The notes beneath the pieces are model-generated. The model saw only the letters and a program-made list of their open reading frames with translations, did no database searches and was not told the origin of the DNA. From assembly GCF_040954835.1 (NCBI RefSeq), contig NW_027168383.1, positions 124,001 to 188,000 on the forward strand: a DNA stretch of 64,000 nt. The letters are read 5' to 3'. A program made the translations under genes and the position numbers. The stretch is from Lepisosteus oculatus. Its lineage: Eukaryota; Chordata; Actinopteri; Semionotiformes; Lepisosteidae. Position 1 is the stretch's first letter. Each line of letters starts with the position of its first letter. This document shows positions 54,066 through 64,000 of this stretch, one piece after another.

Positions 54066-54836
54066 TGCTTTCACTTCAATGCGCGTCCTGATGTACCCCG
54101 GTCTCCCGCGTGACAGGTGGGGACAGGTGACAGGTCCTATACTAACGAGGAAGACATCGCTCTCTCCGACCCCCGGCATTGTGTCCCGAACCACCGTGCT
54201 GGAAGCCGACGGGTGCTGTGATTCCTTTAAGGAGCAGAAATGACAACCGAGGAGCCGAGAGATCATTTCAGCATTTCGCGTCTGAACGGAAAACACAAAC
54301 GACCAACTCGGAATGACTTGCCTTTGACGCTTTTCAAAGCGTTCTTTGTGCACGACGACTGCGCCGCCTAGCAGATACAAATGGGTTGTACAACTTTGAA
54401 CTAGCAAATGGAAGAGGGCTAAGCCCCCTCTCTTTTAGCCCAGGTTCAATCTGTCTCCCAGAATCACCAGGGCGCACACACACACACCCGTGCCGTTGAA
54501 GTGCTCTGCTTCATTTCTAAGGGCAACTCAACATTCACTCCTACCCCGAGTGCAGAAAAGACAGTGTCTGCAGCAACAGCAGCTCAGGTCTCTGCACAGG
54601 AGCTAAGCTGCCCCCATCTCCTCTGCTCTGCGGCTCCTGCGGAGTGGAGTCCTGCCTGGAGCTGTGTTTGCAGGCGGCGGCTCCCCGCGCCCTGTCTGTG
54701 CGTCGTGAAATTAATTAATAACGTTAATAAATTTATAAAGTTAATTTATAAAGTTAATAAAGTTATAAATTAGAAATTAATAACGATATAATTATATTCA
54801 TGTACCGCAACACAAGAATAGTACACGCTGTACATT
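54066..54836. other. GC-rich then AT-rich unassigned sequence
   Basis: A CA repeat lies near 54474-54488. 54710-54790 is a run of TTAATAAAGTTA-like repeats. No gene is supported. Confidence 0.45.
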
Positions 54837-55037
54837 GTCTGTCGATAATGTTTCTGTAGTGCTTTTTCAGCACTTAGCACGTGACTGTGCTGGTGGTGCT
54901 GTGGGTTAGGTTCCTGACTTCCATATCACACGGTCTATGATTGAATCCCATTGAACTATGACTTTATTTTTTAACAAACATTTCTTTGAAAAAATGAAAC
55001 GTTTCCCTTGGTCAGAGATTAAATAAAACCTCACTTT
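54837..55037 (+). mobile_element. tRNA-derived SINE-like element, copy 2
   Basis: Matches 15524-15722 over its full length with moderate divergence. Same A-box-like and B-box-like segments, and the tail ends near AATAAAACCTCAC. Confidence 0.55.
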
Positions 55038-55044
55038 TTTTGAG

Positions 55045-55465
55045 CAGAAGGTTTACTGTGACCTGAGAAGGGCCGGCATCCAATCACGGTGGTACACACA
55101 CACGCTCTCACCTATATGAGCTACACGGCTACCAAGATGATCTCAGGTGCGCCGAGCTGGTACGGAACATATTGAACTGATCGACGGCGAATTGTCTCTC
55201 AGACAGGCTTTTCACCTCTGAGCTCCCTGACTGACAGTGATCAGCTAGGTAGTGAAACAGTCAGCTGCTTCTAAGCCTTAAACAGCTGCATCTCGGCGCT
55301 TCCACGGAGAGATGATTTGAAAGCCGAACATCACCCGTTGGGAACAACTTACTATCACTAGTTTAAGAGACTCTTAAGGTCTTGCAGAGGTGCCTGTCTA
55401 ATAGCATGCACTTTGCAAGCTATAGGTGTTTAGGCTGAGGCAGAATGCCTGTTAACAAAATGTTT
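55045..55465 (-). repeat. block inverted relative to 7200-7612
   Basis: High identity to the reverse complement, including the tRNA-like segment at 55078-55141. It is joined at about 55470 to the Thr spacer of cassette 1. Confidence 0.8.
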
Positions 55466-55510
55466 TTCTAAAGGTGTGTCCAAGTGGCTGCAAAAGGACA
55501 ACACTCCTGG

Positions 55511-55584
55511 GGCGGCGTGGCTTAGTTGGTTAAAGCGCCTGTCTAGTAAACAGGAGATCCTGGGTCCGAATCCCAGCGGTGCCT
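55511..55584 (+). tRNA. tRNA-Thr(AGT)
   Basis: A 74-nt cloverleaf with A box TTAGTTGGTTAAAGC, anticodon AGT in an intact CCTGT/ACAGG stem, and B box GGTCCGAATCC. Acceptor base 5 is G instead of C, so pair 5-68 is lost. Only a T3 run is close downstream. Probably usable but not perfect. Confidence 0.8.
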
Positions 55585-56727
55585 TCTTTGTTCTGTCTTC
55601 TCGAACAGTACTGGTCATTATGGACAACCGCCTACGGCTAGACTTAATTAAATGTAAGTATTCATTTCCTGTCTTTAACGCGACTTGTTTTTCTTAAAAT
55701 GGATGCAACTTGCAAAACATGAAATACAAACCTTGCTAATCAGCGCTAGCGGCTGGCAAAAAAAAAAGAAGTCAGCAATGTTTTTTTTCTTTAACCTTAA
55801 CCCTGCTAATGGAGAAGAGTTAATCGACCGAGTCTATGCAGCTTAAACGGTGCGCATGTCGGGTCCTTAGCTGAAAGGGTGGTAAATCACGCTCACCCCA
55901 GTCCTTAATCTTTTAAAGAGGATACAAAATTGAACCTAGTCGCCACATCACATACATCCTATTCAACGATAAAAAGGTAACATCTATCCTCGTCCAGAGT
56001 AAATCTCACGTTGAGGGCATATTTTTTTCCACTTTATCATGAGTCGGGCTCGGCTGCACAGAGGAGAGAGCAGAGCAATGAGGTCACGGGGACAGGGGAG
56101 TCACATGCTGGCGGTTTGAATACGCGGAAGATCACTGAGGGCATCAGTCCGCACTCCGGACTCTGAATCCTGCCATCCGAGTTAAGATCTCGGCGGAACC
56201 TGAGGCGCAGTTCCTTCTTAAAACGTAATCTGGTGAGCATTTCTAGAATCGTACTTGTATAGATGCAGCCTTTAATGTGTTGCTAGGTTAAAATTGATGA
56301 CTTCTTGAACTTCAGTAGGCAACTGCCCTCTTGATTTCGGATTTAATTTCTTTATTACAGGGGCGCTTTTATGAAGACAGAGTCATGTTCAGGTACTTTG
56401 CTTGATGGAGGAAGCTCATTTCGGACTCTGTGATCTGCTCACCTGGAAAGGTCTACTGTACTACTACAAGAGAGAAGTAGAGTCTGGAAGAAGGGACAAT
56501 TTTATGATGCTTTGGAAGGTAATGCTTTTTTTTCTTTGAAATCGAAATGAATCAGAATATCAGTGCAAAAGACAAACTCTTGGTTTGGTTTAAAGAGATA
56601 TGGTTTTAAAACAGACAAAATGTAGAAAACAGGTGTTTCTCACTTTTGGAAAAGAATGGACCGGGGGTAATATTTTACTAGTTGCAGGGCTGAGATCACT
56701 GGGTTACAGTCCTGTAGTGTCACACCA
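55585..56727 (+). repeat. Thr 3' flank and Arg leader, copy 3
   Basis: Matches 4025-5185, lacking about 20 bp near 56138 and differing at scattered bases. No gene is supported. Confidence 0.8.
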
Positions 56728-56800
56728 GGGACAGTGGCGCAATGCATAATGCATCTGACTACGGATTAGGAGATTGTAGGTTCGACTCCTACCTGGCTCG
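56728..56800 (+). pseudogene. tRNA-Arg(ACG), decayed copy
   Basis: 73 nt with anticodon ACG and B box GGTTCGACTCC. Acceptor pair 4-69 is lost, the D loop reads AATGCATAATGC with the conserved GG broken, and CpG sites have decayed to TG or CA. A T4 run follows. It is probably poorly functional compared with 5186-5258. Confidence 0.7.
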
Positions 56801-57000
56801 GGTCGTTTTAAAACACATCGGGCTATTCCCCAAGTAGCCTGTGCTACTTACTGCATTGTAATCGTACCCAGTAAGAGATTTCCTTCATATAAATGAACTG
56901 CACCTGACAGCTTTAGAATAACACCTGGGCTCAGTACGGTGCTGAGAGCTCAGCGTTGCTGTTGTTCTAATTAGCACGCACGATTGTTGCTAGTTGAAAA
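56801..57000. repeat. Arg 3' flank, copy 3
   Basis: Matches 5259-5450 and then switches to the inverted Gly flank near 56985. Confidence 0.75.
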
Positions 57001-57920
57001 CTTTTCCCAATACCCCGCTTCCGCTGGTTTGCAATACAATCGGCGAAAGCAATTTTTGACAGTCTCGTCAGAGACTGAGCAAGGTGTTTAAAGACAGATT
57101 TTGTCATGGTGACATCATGGTAGAAAGAAACGAGCTTGTTACGTCTCAACAGAAACGCTCTTTATCTCTTTCAGCGTTATGCAGAGAACAGCGTCTGTCG
57201 AGATCACTTTTGAGTCAGCGCGAAACGCCGTGTGCTGTCAGTTTGATTTCATATTGCTCGTAGCGGCGCCCGGCTTTTGTCTGTCAAACGTTAGGTTGCG
57301 CTTCTTCATGCTGCATCGTCGGCATGAGTGGAGCTTTTTAAACGTCTGTACTTACTGCGCCCCATAAGAAATCGTTTGTCCCCGTTCAAAAGAGATTGTG
57401 CGATGTCCTGCAGCGTTTGCAAAGCAAACCTTTGACAGTTTGAAAAGAGGAATTTATTGTGCTTCCTGTGCGTGCAGTAGTTACAAAGTTGAAGGTCTTT
57501 ACACGATCTGCTGCAGTTTTCAGTGGGCGAGCTTTGTCAGATGTCTTGGAAAAACGCACTGTGTTTCGGCTCGGGAAACATCATGGGCAGTGTCCTGCAT
57601 GTTTTCTGTGTATAGCTGTCTTTTAACACATACAGAATTCATTAGAAATCATTGATTTCTCCAATTAACAAGGGTCCCTTTTGAACCTGCGAGAAGCATT
57701 CCTTCAATGTAACAGATTTACTCCGGGGAAAGGCAGCATGACATTGAGAGTAGCTCAAGCTTTCAGCACCCGTATCGGACTGCGTGTATGCAGACACCGC
57801 TCAGAATCCCCTGTAAGATTCTCCTTCAATTCCGTTTTGCAGTGCTTTAGCTCTTTCAAAAGGCTTCGCTTTGCTAGTCATAATCCAAGGCTCATGACAG
57901 CATTTGAAACCAATTGCCAC
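57000..57920 (-). repeat. Gly(TCC) 3' flank, longest inverted copy
   Basis: Reverse complement of 1081-2010 almost throughout. No gene is supported. Confidence 0.85.
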
Positions 57921-57992
57921 TGCGTTGGCCAGGAATCGAACCCGGGTCAACTGCTTGGAAGGCAGCTATGCTCAACACTATACCACCAATGC
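57921..57992 (-). tRNA. tRNA-Gly(TCC), slightly decayed
   Basis: A 72-nt minus-strand tRNA with anticodon TCC and B box GGTTCGATTCC. Acceptor pair 3-70 is lost (GCATTGG with CCAACGC), and the D loop reads AGTGTTGAGC with one of the conserved Gs replaced. Compared with 28433, its function is less certain. Confidence 0.75.
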
Positions 57993-58159
57993 ACGCCCAC
58001 AGGTGCCCTGCAGGACACCACCAGAGAATGCTCACGATTTCGGAAGCTGTCTCCGGGACGTGCTGATTCCACACATCCTGAATAAATCATGATATTGTTA
58101 GTTGCTGTAGCTAGACGTTCAAATGAGTTTCATGGCCAGATGGACTGTTTCCTCCAGCG
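57993..58159 (-). repeat. Gly(TCC) 5' flank, cut by LINE copy B
   Basis: Identical in layout to 28505-28670. At 58160 the 3' end of the Tx1 LINE begins. The expected continuation is not found on the other side of the LINE. Confidence 0.8.
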
Positions 58160-58355
58160 ATTTCGATTTTTAAGAACTTTTATTTCCTTTTCACAATAAA
58201 ATACAGGGCATCACAAATGCTTTACATTAATATACATACTTAAAACAGTATATATGATCACATCTTATTACATTTTGACACGGTACGAGTTACATAGCAA
58301 CAATTTCTTTTTTCTGAAGCAAATCACATTCTTTACTTAAACATGATAGTGTTTT

Positions 58356-61300
58356 TCACAGTTTCTTGAGATATTGACCTATGCCCTCTATTTCCCACAG
58401 ATTTTCTGCTTCCTCCCTCCCTTCTCTCCACAGATCTCTGAGGTAATAGTTCTCTCGGGTGATGAACAGGGCCAGGCTACCTGCAGCCTTGACTGGGATC
58501 TTGATGCCTTTGAACAGCCCCATGTTCCTCACTCTCCACAGGGCGTCTTTCCCACTGTTCACCACGGCCCAGATCCTGTCAAACACGTCAGGAGGAAGTT
58601 TGACAGGAGAGATGCCGTATATGACGAAAGCAGCGGTCAGGGTAAATTGGGGCGAGAGAGCCTGCAACCAATCTTCAAACTGTGCCCAGAAGGCCTTAGC
58701 AAAAAAGCAGGACCACAGGAGATGGGTCACAGTCTCCTCCTCGCTGCAGCCCACCCTAACGCAGCGAGGGCTGGGTGTGAGGACCATACGGTACAAGGAA
58801 GTTCGTACCGGTAAGCACTGGTGGACGACACTCCAGGCTAAATCTCTGTGAATGTTGCACAGAAACTTAGAGGATGTGTGTTTCCACACCTTCCTTGTTT
58901 GGGCTGATGTTAAAATGCCCACAGGGGTCTGCCTATTGTTCTGGGGTGCAAAGAAATCTTCCAGTTTTTGGACGCTGACATCTCGGAGGGGAATATGGCC
59001 AATTGTGTGAGATCTTAGAAAACTTTTAACTGTCCCATAAATTGCAGGGCATGTGTCAGAGAGTGGGACATCCAGCTTGGGTCTGACACCCCACACTCTG
59101 AACACCTCCCTACCTACCCAGAGCCTGGAAAAATAAGTCCAGGTACGCGCTGCAGGTGCTGTTGCAAAGCCTCTCAGCACAGAGGCCAGGAAAATGCACA
59201 GCAGCTTCGTAGCAATATCTGGGACAGACTTCCCCCCTGAGGGTAGCGGCCTGTACATTATTTCCCTTCTGAGTCTTTCCTGCTTCACACCCCATAGAAA
59301 TTGAAACATCAATCTCCTCAGCACCGCCGCAACACGGTGTGGGATTGGGAAGGTAGAAGCCAGAAAATTCAAGACAGGCAAGAGCTTGGCTTTGATGACC
59401 AGCACCTTCCCTGTCATGGTGAGGTCTCGGTTCTTCCATTGCATCAGTTTTTTGTTTAAGATTGGCAATTTGTTCTGCCAATTTACTGTTCCCATCTCTT
59501 CTCCAAAATACACCCCCAGGACCTTAATTCTCTTCTCTTGCAGCCTGAGATCATGTCCTTCTTTTGGCTCCCTCCAGTTCTGATAAAAAATCTCGCTCTT
59601 TGATTTGTTAATTTTTGCAGAGGAAGCCAAAGAGAACCGATCACAGCACTGCAGAGCTCTACTAATTGAGGCATTGTCAGAGAGGAGCAGGGTGACGTCA
59701 TCCATGTATAGAGATGTCTTTACCTCTCCTCCCCCACTTCCAGGTACTGGTATCCCATTAATGGCCTGATCCTGGCGCAAGGCACAGGCTAAGGGCTCCA
59801 TAGCCAAAACGAATAACAAGGGGGATAATGGCCAGCCCTGCCTCACAACAGACTTCAAAGGGGCGTGATCTATTGCCATTAACCATTACTCTGCTGTTGC
59901 TACCTGTGTACAGCAGGTTAATCCACTTTCTCATGATGGGGCCAAACTTCATGTGCTCAAGTACCGATGTTAAGTACTGCCGGTTTAGGCGGTCAAAGGC
60001 CTTTTCTAGGTCTACACCTGAAATGCACAGAGGGAGGGAGCGATCCTCTGAGTACAGACAGACATCCCTCAACAAGGCCAGGTTGTCGCTCATCAGGCAT
60101 CCTGCTATCCCACAAGTCTGTTCTTTCCCTACCAGTGAGGCCACTACATTTTGTAGGCGCAGGAAAAGGGCTTTGGACAGGATCTTAGTGTCCACGCCTA
60201 ACAGGCTGAGGGGTCTCCAGTTCTTTATGTCATTCTTTTCTCCTTTCTTAAACAAGAGAGAGATAGTGCCTTCTCTTAAGGAGTCAGGCAGCAATTCTGT
60301 CTTATAGCTTTCCTCGAATAGGAGCAGCAGCGGATCCTGAAGCAGATCCCAAAAGGTGCAATAAAATTCTTTAGGGAGCCCGTCAGCACCCGGAGTTTTC
60401 CCCTTCTGTAAGCTCTCCATAGCCTGTCTCAGCTCTTCTACTGTCAAATCCCTCTCAAGTACTTCCTTATCTTCTTCACTCAAAACGTTTTCTAGCTTTG
60501 AGGTAAAAAAATGAATTTCTTCATCCTTTACCTCTGTAGAGCTGTACATTCTTGAGTAGAAGGCCTCGGTGCAGGAGAGGATTGCACTCGGCTCTGTTCT
60601 CTCTCGTCCCTCCTCATCAACTACACTTTCCATGACAGACTTGGAGCCTTCCACTTTCCTGAAAAAGAGGCGAGAACACTTCTCATTTTCTTCCAAGAAC
60701 TGCACTCGACTACTTTCTTCGGCTATGCTCCGGATGTCCTTTTTTAAAAGGGTGATATCCTCGAGCACATCGAAGCCACTGTGCATCATCGTGTAGAGAC
60801 GCTGCAGCTGCCTCTGTTTCCTGGCTAGCACTCCTCTCCGTCTGGCAGCAGCCTTCCTTCCCTCAGCCATGAAAAAGGCCTTTGTCCTCACCTTCACCTC
60901 CTCCCACCACTCTCCTACTGACCCGTACAGACACTGCAAGGACAGCCACTGTGATAGTTTCTCCTTGTAGCGGGAGACTACCCCCTCGTTCTCTAGCAGC
61001 TTTGTGTTGAGTTTCCAGATGCCTGGGCCAAAGCCCTGGAGTTCCACTCTACGACCTAAAGCCTGATGATCTGAGAAGAAGACAGGCTGAAGAGTGACCC
61101 CAACAACTTTCACTCTCTCTGAGACAAAGCAATAGTCAATTCTGGAGCTGCTATTCCTCCCTGACCATGTATATCCTGCTGTTGTGGGATATATACATCT
61201 ATATGTGTCTGAGAGTTTAAAGTCTTGAACTAAGTTTTGCAGGGCCAGTGACCTGGAATCCAATTTTATCAGAGAGCTAGACTGCCTGTCTGTGTGCTCT

Positions 61301-61740
61301 AAGATACAATTAAAATCCCCTCCCACTATCACGTCTGTGCTACATAACAATAGGTGAGAGAGTGCCTTGAGTAGCTCCACCCTTCCTCCCACGTCAGTAG
61401 GGCAATACACATTGAATATCCGCAGGTTAATGGTCCCCCATTCCACATCCACACACAGCAACCTGCCATCTATGACCCTCTGAATACTTTTCAATTTGAA
61501 TGCCCATCCTTTGAAAAGAATGGCCACGCCAGAGGCTCTGTTGTTATTGTCCCCTGACCAAACAGAAAGCCCTTTATCCCACCTATCTTCAAAGCTTTTA
61601 TACCTCTCTTAATAGGCTAAAGCACACTCCTGCAACATCAACACATCTCCCTCTCTCTGCTGGAGGTAATCAAAGACAGACTGGCATTTAACTCTGTCAT
61701 TGATACCTCTGGTGTTAAGAGATATTATGTTTAGAGCCAT
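58356..61740 (-). pseudogene. Tx1 LINE ORF2, copy B
   Basis: Reads from MALNIISLNTRG at 61740. The APE domain carries VYCPTDVGG, VIVGGDFNC, SRIDYCFVS and SDHQALG. The RT domain carries TPGADGLPKEFY, SGVDLEKAFDRLN and LYMDDVTLL, and a long C-terminal part contains VTHLLWSCFFAKAFW. A nonsense codon lies at about 61611 (Gln codon to TAA compared with copy A) and a frameshift near 59850. About 1,125 codons in all. The C-terminal third is preserved only in this copy. Confidence 0.9.
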
Positions 61741-61766
61741 ATTACATAAGAAAGTGGAACCAGTCT

Positions 61767-62864
61767 TTACAAAACACATTTCTCTTCTGTCTCACCTGGT
61801 CCCTTCTTCTTTTTCTTTTTCTTCTTACCAATTTCCTGCCAGCCATCCTCTGAATGAGCCTTCATCAGGGTGGCAGCAGTAAAAGCATTCACGGAGTCCA
61901 TTTCAAGGAAGGGGGTAGAGGGAGGGGTGGAGGGGTTCCAGCTGTTCCCATCGCCATGCTCTCCTTCCTCCTCGCTCGGGGAGAAAACAGAGTCATTTTT
62001 CCTTTTCCTCAAGTCCAGCTCCTGGGAGCACTGAGGGGAAAGGGGTGCAGCCGATGCACCAGTCTCCTCTTCCCCCTCACCAACCATTTGCTGCAGATCC
62101 TCTGTGATGGACTGGATGGAGGAGAGGAGGGCATCTGTAGCACTTGCAGAGTCTGAGAAAAGCAGCTCCGCTGAATCCTGGGTATCGTCGCTGGACCCGC
62201 TCCACCGGGGGGCCCCACACTGGCCCTCGTTCTGAGGAGCAGGAGTGGGGGAGGGGTCCTCGCTGTTCTCGGGGGTTTTCAAACCCTCGTGCTTGTCTGG
62301 TGCAGTCTGTTGTGGGGGCGTAGTGGATTTCTCTTCCACCGGCCCCGGAACCACAGCAGGGCAGATCCTGGCTGGAGGCTGAGACTTTATCAAACAAGGG
62401 TTCTTTGTTTGACTTGTTGTTTGCTTTGGCTTTTCGGGCCGGTTTGGCTGAAACAAGCACTGCCTCATCCTTTCTCATTTTGAGTTTATTGGCGTAGGCA
62501 TGAGGGCAGTTTATAAAAACGTGTCCTTCCAAGCCAAGTAAATTGCACTTTGGCAGCATTGAACAGTCAGAGGCTAAATGTCCCTGTTTGCCACAGGTCT
62601 TGCAGCATTTCACAGTGCAGGGCGATGCCAGGTGTCCCACAGCGCCAACACACCTTTGGTTGTCCCACATAAAAAACATAGCCATTGCAGGCGCCCAGCC
62701 AGATTGTAGAGGGCAGGTGCCTTAAGCCTCCATTTATATTGTCCGGTAGCAAGCGAACCTCGAATTTCCTTGCTCCTGCTTTTATACCGTCAACATATCT
62801 AACCTCAGTTCCATGGTGGACGGTGCAGTACTGGTTAAGCCAGGTGTGAATGTCCTCCGTCTTT
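61767..62864 (-). pseudogene. Tx1 LINE ORF1, copy B (5'-truncated)
   Basis: Begins inside ORF1 at the segment EDIHTWLNQYCTVHHGTEV. It holds zinc-knuckle segments CCKTCGKQGHLASDC and CNLLGLEGHVFINC (the second lost Cys and Gly residues), then the Pro/Ser-rich linker and lysine-rich end GKKKKKKKKGPGE. Frames change near 62640 and 62450. It stops 27 bp before the ORF2 ATG. Confidence 0.82.
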
Positions 62865-62884
62865 TTTGAAGGTACAGGCATTGA

Positions 62885-62955
62885 GCATTGGTGGTTCAGT
62901 GTTAGAATTCTCGCCTGCCACGCGGGAGGCTTGGTTTTGATTCCCAGCCAATGCA
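62885..62955 (+). pseudogene. tRNA-Gly(GCC) copy with damaged T arm
   Basis: 71 nt with intact acceptor GCATTGG/CCAATGC and anticodon GCC in a perfect CTCGC/GCGGG stem. The T arm reads TTGGTTTTGATTCCCAG: pair 53-61 is lost and the B box is GGTTTTGATTCC, losing the invariant G53. The D loop has GTGTTAG for GTGGTAG. A T4 run follows. Probably a weak or dead copy of 38555. Confidence 0.72.
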
Positions 62956-62969
62956 GTGGCTTTTGCAAC

Positions 62970-63365
62970 TCGCAACTGAAAACCCACTGAAGCTAAGCGG
63001 GTGTGAGCTAGGTCAGTACCCGGATGAGGGTGAGCTACAGGGAAAAACAAAGCTTCCAGCTGGAAGCGGTGTTAATGGTGCCGGCGGGGGGGCGCTCACC
63101 CTGAGGTCTGTGCGGGTCCCAATGCCCCAGTATAGTGACGGAGATGCTGTGTTGTAAGAGGGCGCTGTCTTTTGGATGAGATGTAAAACCGAGGTCACAG
63201 CGCTCTGTGTTCATTAAAAATGACCACCAAAACCTTTGACAAAAGCTCTTGGTAATTGATGGTCTTCAAAAATGCTTCTCCTTTAGGTACATTTTAAATC
63301 AGCTGAAAAATGCTGTGAAATGGGGGGCATTTCAGGCCAGTGTAGGATTTTGGTTACAAGAACCA
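62970..63365 (+). mobile_element. 5S-rRNA-derived SINE (SINE3-like), copy 2
   Basis: Plus-strand counterpart of 38190-38515. The 5S-like head has GAAGCTAAGCGGG and GGTCAGTACCCGGATGAGGG, corresponding to the internal control region of 5S rRNA. The tail has GGGCGCTCACCCTGAGGTCT and TGCCCCAGTATAGTGACGG. It sits directly after tRNA-Gly(GCC), as in the other copy, so the pair was duplicated as a unit. Confidence 0.72.
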
Positions 63366-63479
63366 TGAAAGTGCACAAGAAAGCCCGTACACTGAATTAC
63401 ACGGCTTTCTATTCAAAAGAGGACAAAAGAAATTCCCTGAGTTCGATTTTTTGCAGCACTGAGAGGGGCACTGTTGCGA

Positions 63480-63535
63480 GGCCAGTTAGCTCAGTTGGTT
63501 AGAGCGTGGTGCTAATAACGCCAAGGTTGTTGGGT
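63480..63535 (+). pseudogene. tRNA-Ile(AAT) pseudogene, 3' end scrambled
   Basis: GGCCAGT, A box TTAGCTCAGTTGGTTAGAGC and anticodon arm AAT are intact. From the variable loop on, the T arm is a short run (GTTGTTGGGTCCGGCC) without a B box. It resembles the T-arm loss at 37940 but has a different junction. Confidence 0.8.
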
Positions 63536-63702
63536 CCGGCCGTCTGATTGGCGTTCTTTTCTTTGGGGGGCGGGAAGTGTCCGGCCGCAGGGGATCTTGG
63601 GACCTTGCCTGCATAGCAGCTTCCCAGAGTGCGTCGTTTCCGGCACAGTGTGGCCGGGTGTTTTCCGAGTTATCGCACGGATTGGTCACGCTCGCAAGCC
63701 GT
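63536..63702. other. CpG-rich spacer between the Ile fragment and the U5 promoter
   Basis: GC-rich with many CpG and no recognised gene. At about 63703 it meets the block shared with 23321-23457 exactly where the U1 sequence would start in the other locus. Confidence 0.5.
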
Positions 63703-63833
63703 GAGCCGCAGGCGATGAGCCCGGAGCTGAACGGGCCCCACTGGCTAGTTTGTAAGGCCAGGTGCATTGCCAACCACGACCGGCAGCGCAGAGGCTTTGA
63801 AGGCGGCCTGGGCTCCTGCAGCTGTGCAACCAC
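63703..63833 (+). promoter_or_regulatory. U5 snRNA promoter region, copy 2
   Basis: Highly similar, inverted, to 23321-23457. Conservation immediately upstream of both U5 copies supports a promoter role. I could not identify an unambiguous PSE for U5. Confidence 0.5.
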
Positions 63834-63953
63834 GCACTCTGGTTTCTCTTCATCTTGTACAAATCTTTTGCCTTTTACTAAAGATTTCCGTGGAGAGGAG
63901 CATGAATGAGTTCCATGCAATTTTTGTGCTTCCCTGCCTTCGGGTGGGGCGCA
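63834..63953 (+). ncRNA. RNU5: U5 snRNA gene, copy 2
   Basis: Follows vertebrate U5 throughout. The 5' stem is CTCTGGTTTCTCTTCA, with an internal loop and loop I core GCCTTTTACTAAAGAT. The opposite stem strand TTTCCGTGGAGAGG matches the human sequence, the Sm site AATTTTTG is at 63919-63926, and the terminal stem is closed by TTCG. It is a better match than copy 1. The first bases read GC instead of AT. A 3' box follows. U5 joins the U4/U6.U5 tri-snRNP and aligns exon ends. Confidence 0.9.
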
Positions 63954-63961
63954 GCCTGGCT

Positions 63962-63978
63962 GGTCAAAGAGAGAAAAC
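63962..63978 (+). terminator. snRNA 3' box
   Basis: GGTCAAAGAGAGAAAAC lies about 10 nt after the U5 terminal stem, matching the 3' box that directs Integrator-dependent end formation in vertebrates except at one base. It is identical in the other U5 locus. Confidence 0.65.
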
Positions 63979-64000
63979 AAAAACGCCCGCAATCGGTCTT

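Larger units (their letters stand above)
58160..62864 (-). mobile_element. Tx1-clade LINE, copy B, 5'-truncated
   Basis: Minus-strand element with part of ORF1, all of ORF2 and a 3' UTR ending in an AT-rich tail. The 5' edge, inside ORF1, meets the leader of tRNA-Gly(GCC) with the 7-bp shared word CGTCTTT (62858-62864), typical of 5' truncation joined by microhomology. High identity to copy A. Few breaks: one stop early in ORF2, one shift late in RT, and two shifts in ORF1. Confidence 0.9.

Noticed and set aside
58374-62156. Several plus-strand frames of 65-160 aa over LINE copy B.
   Set aside because: They are antisense shadows of ORF1 and ORF2.
62975-63040. Possible 5S rRNA gene.
   Set aside because: Only the middle and 3' part resemble 5S, with many changes, and it continues into a SINE tail rather than a terminator.

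Overview
The window looks like nuclear DNA of a vertebrate, most likely a ray-finned fish. The grounds are eukaryotic tRNA genes with internal A and B boxes, vertebrate-type U5 snRNA genes, a Tx1-clade LINE, an L2-type LINE, a Tc1/mariner transposon, a 5S-rRNA-derived SINE, Penelope-like ends and several retrovirus-like fossils. The exact species cannot be read from the sequence. I recognise no host protein-coding gene. Nearly all long reading frames belong to transposable elements.

The backbone is a mosaic of tRNA-bearing cassettes, each copied several times on both strands with long shared flanks. Cassette 1 carries Ser(GCT), Thr and Arg: 3490-5258, 21458-23094, an inverted and damaged copy at 33060-34365, a partial copy at 55511-56800, and an older relic at 11944-12966. 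Cassette 2 carries Gly(TCC) with a very long 3' flank: 1022-2160, 2160-3350, 27957-28738 and 57000-58159, plus flank-only copies at 9905-10310 and 39580-40220. Cassette 3 carries a second Ser type (CGA/TGA/AGA) with its leader: 5690-7000, 19520-20700, 38839-39560, and leader-only copies at 10310-10620 and 36960-37310. Cassette 4 carries Gly(GCC), a 5S-derived SINE and Ile: 37940-38625 and its inverted copy 62885-63535. A separate CpG-rich cluster (52740-54070) carries Met, Ala, Pro and a Val fragment. About half of the tRNA copies look usable. The rest show lost arms, changed anticodons or fusions.

Two U5 snRNA genes are present, at 23201-23320 (-) and 63834-63953 (+). The first is head-to-head with the first 32 nt of a U1 snRNA sequence, which is cut by a Tx1-like LINE (23485-27241). 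A second, 5'-truncated copy of the same LINE lies at 58160-62864 (-).

Three retrovirus-like fossils are present, all broken: 28739-33060 (+), 40221-43930 (-) and about 47450-49790 (+). The AT-rich stretches 13860-19080, 34390-36600 and 43930-47250 contain long diverged duplicates of one another, a 40-bp minisatellite, tRNA-derived SINE-like copies and local tandem duplications, with no gene that I can support.
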